NCBI GenBank assembly: GCA_011109175.1
Contig: RDEW01000006.1
Span: 967,232 to 1,031,231, forward strand
Source: Dicyema japonicum
Lineage: Eukaryota > Dicyemida > Rhombozoa > Dicyemidae
Length of the DNA stretch: 64,000 bases
Reading direction: 5' to 3'
Of the stretch, positions 53,193 through 63,820 are shown in pieces. A program made the translations under genes and the position numbers. Under the pieces are notes generated by a model. The model was not told where the DNA came from. It was given only the letters and a program-made list of their open reading frames with translations, and did no database searches. Position 1 is the first letter of the stretch. The number at the start of each line of letters is the position of its first letter.

Positions 53193-53987
53193 CAAATACA
53201 TTCTGAGTGTTGTTAGGAGTAGAACCTCACTTATCTGGGAACCCCTGTTTTTTGTGCACTTAGAGTCACCAGAATTTGTTTCACAGAGAATAACCGAAAC
53301 CTCGAGGTGTTGTCAATTGAGTTGAATTTGTTATTCAATTGCTTTCACTGTTTAAAATTCGTTCGTGCATGCAGTAAAATAAAATTGCTAGATTTGGCTG
53401 CAAGTATTTCAATGGGAGATTACTATGTGTCAGAGGTAGGTGGAAGTGTTACATTCGTTAAGTTCAATCCCATCATCTAAATGCTATTGACTGATCATGT
53501 CATCTTAATCGAGCTTTACTTCAAGGCACAGGGTTGGACAAGTTTGCGGCATTTACTATAAAATTTCAGTTTCAAGTGATGAATTGATGGTATTGGCTTA
53601 AATAACAGGAAATTGTAATTCAAATCTTTAAAACAACAAATAAGTGTTAACTAAAGAATATTATTAGGGTTAACCACTAACAACCGCAACTTCTAAGCAT
53701 ATGGTTATTTAATGAATTATTAAAGATTTATTCAAACGTTGATTGTACTTAACCGACTAGCAATTAAGTTTTCAGTCATTTAAAACCAGAATCACCACTA
53801 TTTATTAAAAGGATAAGGGGCATCACGTAATCCCGGGATTTTACAGTAAAATGATTCAATCCCTAAAAAATTTATTATTATTAAATTATTAATAATATTT
53901 AATATTGATAATTTTAATTAATGTAAAATAAATTTAGAAAAAAATTTCTCATAAATTTTTAATTTTACGTAACCACAGTTACTGAAG
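53193..53987. other. Intergenic
   Basis: AT-rich spacer before the QRICH2-like gene; no feature recognised. Confidence 0.4.
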
Positions 53988-56426
53988 ATGGAAAATGAAG
54001 GAATAGACTTAAAAATGAGTGAACTCGTCGATTTGGCATTAAGTCCAGAATCTCCACATGTTGTTAATTTTGGAGCTCTGCGTAGTTGTCTGCTCGCTAT
54101 GCTTGACAATGGGGACAAAAAGAACATAACAGTCTCCTCAAATATATTAAAAGGACAAGAGTGCAGATTAGAGAGAGTCAACGAATTGTGGAGTAGATTG
54201 GAGATCACGGAAAAGGCTGTGGAGGAGCTAAAGGGGAATTCGAATGAAACAGAGGATCTGCTAAAACGAGCCGGATTTGGACAGAAACCAAACGTCAGTG
54301 AATTTGCGATAAGCGACATTTGGAAGACCATAGAAATTGATCACAGAGTGGCTGCCAATTCAAATGGAATAGAAAAAGTGATCCTCAATCTAAATTTAGC
54401 TTGGAATAATAATGGACGGAATTTCGAAAGTGATGAAGGAAACTGATCGTCGTCAGAAGGAATTAGATAAGGTACTCCTTAACAATCTAAAATATCGATA
54501 TCTTCAAAGTTATCCTTTCGTGCACTGAAAGGCTTAGAGTACATTTTTAGTTTGCATAATTCGTGCATTGATTATAATCTAAATTCCTGGATTTTGCTTA
54601 ATTTGGCACGAAATTTAATATCCCGCTAAGCAATAATTACTTTAGTTCATTGAGGATATTCAAAACTCTGTTAGAGATCTCAGGGAAGAGGTCGAACACC
54701 AAACAGTTCTTTTTACGCGGGAAATATTTTAGAGAGAATTAAATGATACAATAAGTAATCTTTCTGATAATTACATCGACAAATCACTTTTGAAAGCATA
54801 CGTCACGTGGAATCAGTTGGAGGAGGCTTTGAAGGGGGTAATGGCTAGGATCCCTTCAGTTGAGGCAGTTTGCCAAACTGATCAGGTTTGGGTAACACAA
54901 TATTAGTAGTCCATATCAAAGATGAGGTCTCGGTCTGTTTCGAACTGTTCCTTGGGGTCTGAGGAATTGACCGAGTTGCTCAGCAAAATTGGGAGTCTGG
55001 CGAGCGACCACATTGAATTTATCAAGAAAATGGAGACATTGGAGGTTGTCCAACCAAAATAATGTTTAAGGAATCCCTCCAGGAGAAGGCCAACTCGAAT
55101 GAATTAGAAAATTATAGTAAATTTTATTACAAGTTCAGTGTTGGCTGACGAAATTAACGGAAAGTTCGATTCTCTAACTTCAAAGACCTCTCAAGTGGAG
55201 ACAAATTTAGAAAACGTGATTTTACGGATTTATGGCATAGATCGCTGCAAATGTTAAAGAAGTGGCTGAAACGACCAAGACTACTGCCAAGGACGTTCTT
55301 GATCTTACTGATAAGTTCACTGAGATTGTCGATAGAGTGGGGTGTTGTGAGGGATCCATTAAGGTCGTAAATGTCAGGATTTTAATAGGACCTCCAGTCA
55401 CTCTGCGTCATCTTGGACAACACGAAGGCGGATCGTTGCGCCATGGACATTGCTTTGGCTGAGGTAATATGTCTATCATTTTGTAGAAAGCCGATAAAGC
55501 GCTCTTTGAGGATTTATTGAGCCTCGACGTATTTAAGGAAACTATAAAAGGCATCGAAGAAGCAATTTTGGGGGTTAATACTAGACTGGATGACCAAGAG
55601 GCGGTATTCATGGTGGTAAAGAACACAGAATAATCAACTTCGGGAAGCCATGAGATTACTGGCGGAAGAAGTCGACACAAAACTGAGTAATAGCGAGTTT
55701 TCAAGATTTAAAAACTTTATCGACAAAAAAATTAGGGAACTCAGGAAAATGTCCTCGACTTTAGTCACTCAACCATCACCGGACGAGGCAGCCATTATTA
55801 ACAAGTCATCCATTTTAATATAGTTAGACGACTCCCAACCAGTTTTCACTGTCTTTCTTGTGGGAGACCCGTAAACGTGGTTGTCCACAGGTACATGATA
55901 TTATTATCAGATACTTAAATGACTCTGCCTCAGTGAGAACATCTTCAGCCGTCGCAGAATTCCCGAAATGCATGCTAATTCATCGCACAGGACAGTTATA
56001 AGGTTGTCCCCTTATTGTCAGCAAGACCTTATTCGTCGTTGAGGGCTAAATCAAAGGATCGGAGATTAAAGTAAAAAAGTGATATTAGTCTTAGTGAGAG
56101 GTATAACATGTGGGAATCCGACCACAGCTGTCTCCAGCAAAAGTTATATTAATTTGTAGTGTAGAAAAATGCCCCCCGTAATTTATAGCAGTCTTTCAGC
56201 GTTGGTTTACTATTTATGTTATAGAACTGAAAGACCTATAATGGGCAAGGATGGACACATTTATAAGGGAAGAATCAATGAGGACATTCCAGAGGAGAGT
56301 ATCAAATATCGTGTCCCCCTTATCTCTCAAGGTAGATTGACTCCAAGCGATGTCGAAGATCACACTCATGTAATAAATGACCAGATTATATATCAAGAGT
56401 TTCACCAAGAAACTGAGTACCTCTAA
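53988..56426 (+). CDS. QRICH2/DUF4795-like coiled-coil protein, 13 or more exons
   Basis: Probable ciliary/flagellar structural protein. The N-terminus LVDLALSPESPHVVNFGALRS, the conserved Cys pair FHCLSCGRPVN and the end GKDGHIYKGR are the three landmarks of this family; most of the middle is predicted coiled coil. Exons: 53988-54377, 54400-54471, 54646-54705, 54733-54885, 54910-55044, 55071-55116, 55139-55215, 55241-55363, 55389-55463, 55487-55603, 55629-55822, 55843-55890, 55911 onward. Introns 22, 174, 27, 24, 26, 22, 25, 25, 23, 25, 20 and 20 bp. The second is seven times the rest. Between about 55990 and 56230 several mini-introns are possible and I could not settle the path; the final exon (about 56233 to stop at 56426) is clear. 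Over 500 aa were assembled to that point. Confidence 0.8.
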
Positions 56427-56598
56427 AGTATTTATTCTTAGTATAACAAATTCAGAACATAAAAATGGTAATACGCAATCAGAATTGAATATTAACAAAT
56501 AATTAATAATTTAATAATTTATTAATTTTTTTGAATTAAAACCTTTATTCGATAATAAAAATTATAAAAATGCATATACGATTGGTTGTGGAATAGAT
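56427..56598. other. Intergenic, 3' flank of the QRICH2-like gene
   Basis: AT-rich, no feature seen. Confidence 0.4.
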
Positions 56599-57715
56599 CA
56601 GGGTTTCTTAAGCTTTTTAGCTTCAAGTTCAAATCGATAATTTACCCGTCCCTTTGGGGCCGCAAAAAATTAATTCAAAAATTTAATTAATTGTTATCTA
56701 ATTTGTCATAACACGGGATAAAGGAGGCACACGTAGATCGAAGCAACTGACTTACTATCAGTCAATTTATTTCGAATCATTTTTATGAAAATTGATTCAC
56801 ATAAATATGTTGAGTTTATAAGCATTTGTATATTCGGATAATTCAATCTTGAGAACTGAGGAAATTCCACATCTGATTGAAGGTCTATCAATTATAATTG
56901 GAGTGATGGTGGAGCATTCTTAGGATTTATATTAAATGGTGCTGCAAAATTTTTAATTAATGGCAAAATTTCATCAAAAATCTTAAAATAAACTTAATTT
57001 AAATAAACCTTAGAATGTTTTTCAAATTCTACAATTAGGTGACTGATAAAGGCAGTATATTTTCAAAAGAACCGCTGGTTTTATTTTCTTAAAAAGTGAA
57101 ATGGGTCTTTTGATTGTGATGACAAAATTTGTATTGCCCCTGTAATTCAAAATTCAACGAGGATAAATGAGAGAATAGATCGACCCAAAAAGTTAACTCG
57201 GCAATCCACTCTTACTGTTTGACAAAACGTGATATTTATTGTTTTTAACAAATTTTCTTAAGGAGTAGTTCAAAAATCTACGTTTTATTCAAATAAATAT
57301 ACATTTTAAGACACGCGGAACGACTCGACCATCGAACCGTTGTATGACAAAGCACATCACTATGGACTGTGTCAATATCCATTAATGTTTTTTTTAATCT
57401 CCTGAGAAAAACTTGAAAAATCTCCTGTGATTGAGAGATTACCCAAGTATCCAATCATAATTACATTTGCATTTTAAGTGACTTTGCTATGAGACAATGG
57501 CGCCAAAATAAGGTCAAGATTTTTTTCAAGTCTCCATTCAGAAAAAAAGTCCACGAAATTCTTTATTACAACCAATCATATTCGGCCCCCATCAGTACAA
57601 ATAGAAATTAATTTGAAGGATCAATGTTAAATTCAATGTTAATATAAAATTTATTTTAAAGCCTGGAAGTCGGGGCCGCATGCGGACCCGAGGGCTGCAC
57701 TTGAGAACCCCTGGG
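56599..57715 (-). mobile_element. hAT element (ZBED5/SCAND3-like), remnant
   Basis: Left end CAGGGTTTCTTAAGC, right end GCACTTGAGAACCCCTG: inverted, with GGGGCCGC just inside both, a typical hAT terminus. Minus-strand frame 56891-56706 reads IDLQSDVEFPQFSRLNYPNI and STYLCESIFIKMIRNK, the C-terminal dimerisation block of the ZBED5/SCAND3 group. The remaining transposase is not readable. Flanking 8-mers do not match, so the ends may not be the original pair. Confidence 0.65.
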
Positions 57716-58018
57716 CTGTCCCTCTAATCTCTTGGACGATTATCTTGAAGATCGAGGCTAGCCGAAAAGGAGCCTCTAAAATCACGGAATGCTGGATTTC
57801 TGGAGAGTTCCATCGACCAATGCCTCTAAAAGCCTTGATACGAATGAACCATGGAACGCGCCGTCGTGAGTACGAAGATCCAGTCACCCGACCGATACAT
57901 GCTTGTGTGGGGTCGAGGGAGGAGCATCGGGCCAAGATGAGGTCCCTGTTAGAGCGTGCTGGGATCACCTGATTAGTTAGTTTGTGTAACCATGGTCTCT
58001 GGTGTTATTATTATTAGA
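57716..58018 (+). mobile_element. LINE family C 3' end
   Basis: Reads KIEASRKGASKITECWIS, MPLKALIRMNHGTRRREYEDP, RPIHACVGSREEHRAKMRSLLERAGIT and stop at 57970-57972. It then has the shared 3' UTR with (TTA)n. Open for 75 codons; a recent 5'-truncated copy. Confidence 0.88.
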
Positions 58019-58059
58019 TACTTACATTGCTCTTCTTTAATTCCTAAGAGTTGTCATGT

Positions 58060-58690
58060 GATCATCCTGTAAAAAAGGAATACCAGCGATTGGCCGGTAT
58101 ACAAAAAGGATCTTTTCTCCAATTTTACAGGAATCTTCCTTTAAATCAGCATTATTTAACAAATGCTTTATAAATTTTACAATTCCCTTTCAATTCCCTT
58201 TGAAAAATTTGCTAATAAATGATATCACCGATGAAGTAATGGATTATAGAATCCTTTACTTTTTGAATTAATAAAGATTCCCTTTCTGTAGCATTCCAAA
58301 TATTGATAATCCGTGTTAAATTTTTAGCGGTCTAGTTGGCTGCATTTAACCAACCTCCACCTAGTTACAACGTGTTCATGAGGATAGCCAATTTGTGTGA
58401 TTGATTGACGTCGTGAGTTATTTTTGACCACAAGTGCCTCGATAGATGGTATTAATTTATCCACCTCAGGATAATGAAATTAAATCCAAAAACACAATTT
58501 TATAACAAATGTGCCACAAAGTGAAAAAGGTTTGAATACAACTGTTTCCTTGTCGATCATTAAAACAACGTTCTAAATTGAAATTGTCTAATAATTTTTG
58601 ATCTTAAGGTTGAGTGAGTGACTCTTTTATCCAAAGTGTAACTTCTGCTCTAAAGAAAATGAAAATCCTAAATTTTTCTCAAAAACACTA
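58060..58690 (-). mobile_element. hAT transposase (CGGBP1-like), middle fragment
   Basis: Minus strand: VVLMIDKETVVFKPFSLCGT, FHYPEVDKLIPSIEALVVKN, IGYPHEHVVTRWR, NIWNATEK and, at the left, LKEDSCKIG. The V-T-R-W-x-x-W-L block is typical for this transposase group. LKEDSCKIG overlaps the LKKDSCKIGDYI of 23700-23670, so this copy supplies the part deleted between 24960 and 23805. Confidence 0.7.
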
Positions 58691-59329
58691 AATTACCAAA
58701 CTGGGTGCCTTGCTACAGTTTATAAACATTTTATCCAACCCACGATGACGTATGCAAGTCCTTCGTAGACAAAACAGATTTTACGCTCCTCGTCCTTGAA
58801 ACTATCCGCATTCTTATAGACTGAAATAAAGTTAATTGTACCAGAACATAAAATCACCCATTGTAAATCTCTTAATAGAATTATAACAGAAACTCTTAAA
58901 GGCGGCTGGTCCACCGAGCTGCCTTTTGTTCCATGCACTCTCAAAATATCTACAATCATCAGAAAGTTTGAGTCGGTGCCATTTCCAATGAGAAGAGCTG
59001 TACATGATTCTAGAGCCCACCGGACTAGTCCTCTCCCTTGTCGGTCTGGATCACATAGTTAGTTGAGAACATTTACTTCTTTCTCTTTGACCCAGTGATC
59101 CTGGAGTAATAATAATTGTTGACAACTATCCGTTCAGTGATAAACTATAAAATATCACGGTTAGTTTTTAATTATTAATTTTAAAATGACTACAAATCGA
59201 CATAAAAAAAATTGTACCTATAAGATAAGTTGACATAAAAATTAACTTCACTTTTTATTAAAGTGCATTACTTAAATAGACGCGTAGCGACATGTGGTGC
59301 TTCGTGGCTAATTGATTAAAGTTTCTGTT
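58691..59329. other. Unassigned, with a weak LINE tail
   Basis: A minus-strand frame at 58720-58959 (79 codons) is unrecognised. At 59040-59120 the plus strand has GTCTGGATCACATAGTTAGTTG and ends GAGTAATAATAATT, a diverged form of the LINE 3' end. Confidence 0.35.
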
Positions 59330-59560
59330 TTTGTTTGTCTGAACCATTTGTCAACGACCATCCAGAGGAGTTCCCCTAGACGGCTCTTCCTACGCATCCG
59401 GGCACTTTTCCGGTGGAGACTCGTAATGTCAAGAGAATTCCCAGGAACGCAGTTGGAACACTGAGAAAGATGCGGAGACTGTGAGGGAGGCTGGGATCAC
59501 CTGAAAGTTTGTTTATTTTGGATATGACGGTGGTTTTGGTTCAATTAATTAAATTACTTA
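59330..59560 (+). mobile_element. LINE 3' tail
   Basis: Reads QLEH, KMRRL then GRLGSPE in a shifted frame, equivalent to KMRRLLREAGIT and stop. 3' end GATATGACGGTGGTTTTGG as in 46480. Dead. Confidence 0.65.
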
Positions 59561-59709
59561 ATATCACTTTTACAATCAAATAAGTTGACTTTTGATTGTG
59601 GACTATATTAGTTAACTAATGATTATCTCCTCTTACCATCAGAATCTCACCACTATTGAAATTCAATCTACAGTTTGTGTGAGTCTCGTGTGCTTAATTG
59701 ATATATTTG

Positions 59710-59943
59710 TCATTTGTCAAAGACAGTCAAAAAGTTGATGATAAGGTTCGGATGCTCGTAGAATCCGGAACAGAGTGCCCAATAATTTCTGATGTCCACA
59801 CTGGTAAAGTCCCAACGAAATGAACTGGGAATAGTAATATGTCTATGGTCATAACAGGTGCTTATCGTCAAATCTACAAAAATTATTCTTTTCTTTTTAT
59901 TCTGTTCGCCCAAAGGTTTTAATAGGCACGTGCCGAAATTCAC
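59710..59943 (-). CDS. Unrecognised open frame, possibly one exon
   Basis: 77 codons from an ATT/ATG-less left edge: VNFGTCLLKPLGEQNKKKRI, FRWDFTSVDIRNYWALCSGF and EHPNLIINFLTVFDK with stop at 59710. The composition looks coding. No start codon or splice partner was fixed, so it may be the last exon of a broken gene. Function unknown. Confidence 0.3.
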   Translation of the reverse strand: MNFGTCLLKPLGEQNKKKRIIFVDLTISTCYDHRHITIPSSFRWDFTSVDIRNYWALCSGFYEHPNLIINFLTVFDK

Positions 59944-60039
59944 AATTAAAGTGACACTACGTTATGTTTTTTAGAAAGAGGGGTAGAGATTATTCAGATC
60001 CATAATACAGTCCAACATCGATTTGGATTAAACCTCATC

Positions 60040-60885
60040 TTGGTTTTTGTAAAACCTTCTGCTTTTGGAACACTTGGTCATTTTGGTGTAGGTTAATTTG
60101 AGAAAAACTTGAAAAGCTCTTCTATAAAAATCTATAACAGATTCTTAGCAAAAAAGTTCGGAAAGAGCATTGGAACTGTCATAACGTTATGTACTCATCA
60201 TCCCAGAACAAAGGATTTTTTTTAATTCATGGTTACGTCGTTTAAAAGAAAAAGCCTTATTCTCGACAATGCTAATGAAAAACAAATTCATTCAAACATT
60301 GAATTAGTCTTTCTGCAAAAGAATTCAACTCCCATTCTTCAGCCATTGGATGATGAAATAATAAAATATTGGATTCAAATTATGGAATTTATATGATTAA
60401 TCCACAAATATTCCTTAAGTTAATTCACGACACTAATAATATCTGAGGCATACAAAATATTAAAATGTTGGAACAGTATTTAAAACAAGAAACAATCTCG
60501 TCATCAAACGATGAAAAAGTATCTGAAATTACAGAGGAGTTATTACACGAGGAAGAAATCAATAAAATATAATTGTGAATCATAAATGAAACAATAAAAT
60601 TTACTTTCAAACATATTAAGGATTCGTAAGAATCCATTTTAGCTATGATCCGTATTCCCTGAGTTTTACTCGTTTAGGGAAAAACTAAACTCGAAATATG
60701 AAAATTTGTATTTGGGAGTAGAATTGAACATTTTTTACCAATATACCAAAATAAAATTTGTTAAGCTTTATTTATACATTATTATTTCATAAAGTTATAA
60801 TTATTTATAGCCATAAGTTAAACCTCGGTTTTTTGGACTCTTGGTGTTCCAAATCGAGGTCGGACTATAGTAGATTTCACTAATA
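60040..60885 (+). mobile_element. Tigger/pogo C-terminal remnant
   Basis: Plus strand 60240-60420: SLILDNANEKQIHSNIELVF then LQKNSTPILQPLDDEIIKYW. This is the DNA-x-x-H ... hsNI..vfLP.NtTs.lQPlDqgii block around the last catalytic residues of Tigger transposases. An acidic C-terminal tail follows (SSSNDEKVSEITEELLHEEE). At 60825-60880 the words ACCTCGGTTTTTTGGAC and CCAAATCGAGGT suggest a terminal repeat. Confidence 0.7.
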
Positions 60886-61260
60886 GTTTCACCAAATGAC
60901 CAGTTATCGTAGTGGGTACTGTTATCGCTCGCGTGTTGGATTACCACATCGTTATCTACACTGTTGAAGGATTTACTTTTTCGCTATTAAATCCACTAAC
61001 CAACTCAGGAAACCCCCAATGCCTGGCCAGCATTCCAAAAAATCCCACTTCCAGTATAGGGGCTCTCGTAACGGAGGATACTTGAAAATGATACGTCCCA
61101 CTCCGACCGGAGGAACTGGATAAAACCTATTCAATGTATACCCAGGGTTATTGAGAACCCTACAATGTCACTTATAAACAAAATGTGGGGACAAGGTATC
61201 ACAAACGATTGGTGAATTATTATGGTCTCCTTAAATACCAAAGACAGGTGTAACCAACTG
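60886..61260 (-). pseudogene. Possible short-intron exons, product unknown
   Basis: Minus strand 61150-61000 reads GYTLNRFYPVPPVGVGRIIF and onward (KYPPLREPLYWKWDFLECWP, GIGGFLSWLVDL), strongly protein-like. A 21-bp GT-AG candidate intron sits at 60958-60978. Another open stretch (NDVVIQHASDNSTHYDNWSF) follows down to about 60790, overlapping the Tigger end. Frames across the intron did not join cleanly. It lies just downstream of the HAD gene on the same strand. Family not recognised. Confidence 0.35.
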
Positions 61261-61282
61261 ATAACATTAATATATTGATAGT

Positions 61283-62060
61283 CTAAAAGGGGGGCAAACC
61301 AACACTCTCCGGACGAAAGTTCTCGAATGAATCAATCCTTGCTTTCACTAGAGAGGCAAGTTTATCATCCCTCACGTCCTTTTCAGGGATCCAAACGACT
61401 TGCATGCCAGCCCGCACACCAGCCCAGGCACCATTGACGGAATCTTCGAATACCACGACCTTACATTTAGTCAAATATGTACTGTTGAATTATCCGTGGG
61501 AGGATTACTGAACCTTTTGGCACATACAAGATAACAATCAGGAGCAGGCTTGCCGTTCTTTATTTCTTCCTCTTCAGGGACACACAAACCATGACTGAAC
61601 AAACTAAATAAATCTTCATGAGCCTTTTCCTTTAGTGAATGTGCATATCCCCAGAACTGGTAGCAAATGCCAATGGAATATTGTGTTTATGTAGATGTCT
61701 TATTAAATATTCAACTCCTAAGCAGTGATAATGAGGACTAACCAGGAATAAGTGCTAAATTACTGAAATATGCTGTCCCCAGTCTGTTCATTTCTTCACT
61801 TATTTGACGTTCGTCCAAATTCACACCAACGTCTTAGAATGATTAATTTAAATGTCAACCTTTGAAGACGTAAGAAGCTTCCTTTAGATTTTTGCCCATA
61901 ACTCTATAGCGGATATCATCGGTGTACTCTTTTCCCCAGGCAGAAAATATTTCAGAAATGATAGACTTATAAATCGACTCTGAGTCTGAAAATAATAAAT
62001 ACAATCACCGATTATTACTCCATCAACGTCAAAGATAACGTGTGTAACTGATGGGGACAT
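61283..62060 (-). CDS. HAD hydrolase, pseudouridine-5'-phosphatase (HDHD1)-like, with 1-nt frameshift
   Basis: Phosphatase of the HAD superfamily; would be 226 aa (human PUDP 228). Exons: 62009-62060, 61860-61985, 61743-61832, 61483-61717, 61283-61459; introns 23, 27, 25 and 23 bp, GT-AG. Motif I IFDVDGVI (nucleophile and acid Asp), motif II ATSSG, motif III NGKPAPD (Lys), motif IV VVVFEDS; C-terminus FRPESVGLPPF as in the family. The exon lengths sum to 680, one short of a multiple of three. The shift is located right after ATSSG at a GGGG run (about 61650-61653), beyond which the frame continues GYAHSLKEKAHEDLFSLFSH. It is either a sequence error in the homopolymer or a first inactivating mutation. 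Confidence 0.85.
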
Positions 62061-62164
62061 TATTTTGATAATTTTAAACTATTTAATAATAATTTTATAA
62101 TTAATTTTATAATTAAAATTTTTATATAAATAAATTATCGAATTAACATTTGTAGATTGAATTC

Positions 62165-62880
62165 CAATAACTCTTGTGAATAGCGTACCTCTGTCCATTG
62201 TAGTGAGATTTTGATGGTAGGAAGATAATTGGAAGGGGTCTGCTGGAAAAGGGGTCTTAATGCCACCAAAAATATATTTGATTATCCATACCTTTCTTGA
62301 ACAGCTTTTTGAGATGCTTTCAACATGAAAAGGACATTTATGTGTCGAAGGTGATCCCCAAGATTTTCAGTTTCTTCGTGAAAGGTATTTTTGTCTGGCT
62401 TATAAATATATCCACGGTCATTTGTCCAAGTCGTTGTCTGAGGTAAATAAGGAAGAATATGATTTTTCAGTAGATATATCAAGCCGGTTATAACCTAAGT
62501 TTGAATCTTGCGAAGGTATTCTTGTAGTCTTGATGTTTTTGGGAGATGTTGATCGCGGGATCCGACTAATAGGTCATCAGCACATGATTGGAGGAAATCG
62601 TCTTTATTATCTGGTTGTGGTAAATTGGACTTATATAAGTTAAATAAGGCGGGTGATAAAGGGGAACCTTTGGGAAACCATTGGGTAGTAATTTTGAAAC
62701 TGATTTAGTCCTATCCATGTTTACCCGAGCACTTCTTCCATTGAAGTTAGCAAGCCAAAGTTGTATTTTGGGGTTGAAGGAGAGGCCAAATAATTTTCGG
62801 GTTAGAATTTTCTTGGAGACAGAGTCGAAGGCCTTTTGTTAATCGACCAATCTAGCGACGGCCTACAAGGATAAATTGGT
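62165..62880 (-). mobile_element. LINE family C RT fragment
   Basis: Minus strand: QKAFDSVSKKILTRKLFGL (palm A), LANFNGRSARVNMDRTKSVS, LLPNGFPKGSPLSPALFNLY (B, Q replaced by K), LQSCADDLLVGSRDQHLPKT (C, YADD as CADD), then HEETENLGDHLRHINVLFML. Both ends are missing. Confidence 0.8.
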
Positions 62881-63119
62881 TGATAAAAAGAGGTAGTATA
62901 GATTAAATAACCCCTTCTGAATTCATGCTGTGAGGATGAAAAAGAAGGGGCGGGGTTATAAGATTAAGTATCAGTTTTTACAATAATTTTGATAAGGCGC
63001 ATAGTAAAGAGATTTGTCGAAATGATGCAGGATTGTCCTTGTATTCATGTTTATTGAATAGTTCAGGGATCGCCAATGAGGCTCTTTGAGTTTTGTGGAT
63101 CTTTCAATTTTCAAAAATT

Positions 63120-63820
63120 ATTACTTACGTCTCCAATAATGGCGGATCTATTCATGGCGGATATCACCACACCGGACGCCGAAAATGATATTATTCTGAC
63201 TTATGCCGACGACATAGTAATTGCGTCACGTGATCAGAACATTGCAACAAAATCTGGACCGACTTGACGAATGGCTATCTAAGAATCGCCCAGCTGCCAG
63301 CAGTGAGAAGTTCGTCACAACCCTATTTACATCAGACAAGAGACTGGGAAGAGGAAGGTTGACCTGAAGGCAACAATGAAGTTATGTTGATAACGTCATT
63401 ACAAAATGCAAAAAAATAATGTATTGAAATGCCTCACAGGCTTATAGAAGATCGGAAATCATACTGTATTGAGTACTATATACAAACAATACATTGAACC
63501 ATGCATCTCTTACACATGTGGTATCTGGGGCCACTCATCTCTTGGTCAAATGTCTTGAATATCGAGGCTAGCCAAAAAAGAGCCTCCAAAATCACGGAAC
63601 GCTGGATTTTCCAACCACCAATGCCTCTTGAAGCCATGATACGAATGAACCATGGGACGCGCCGTCGTGACTGCGAAGATCCAGTCACTCGACCGATACG
63701 TGCTTGTGTGGGGTCGAGGGAAGAGTATCGGGCAAGATGAGGTCCCTGCTAGAGCGTGTTGAGATCACGTGATTAGTTAGTTTGTGTAACCGTGGTCTCT
63801 GGTGTTATTATTATTATTAA
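63120..63820 (+). mobile_element. LINE family C 3' part with (TTA)n tail
   Basis: Reads LFMADITTPDAENDIILTYA, YADDIVIASRDQNI, then as in 33525-34168: YKQYIEPCISYTC, KRASKITERWIFQPPMPLEA, RPIRACVGSREEYRA, and the shared 3' UTR with (TTA)n to 63820. It is very close in sequence to the 33525 copy. Confidence 0.88.

Noticed and set aside
53134-53325. 63-codon plus-strand frame
   Set aside because: It begins inside the MITE and has no conserved pattern; chance frame.
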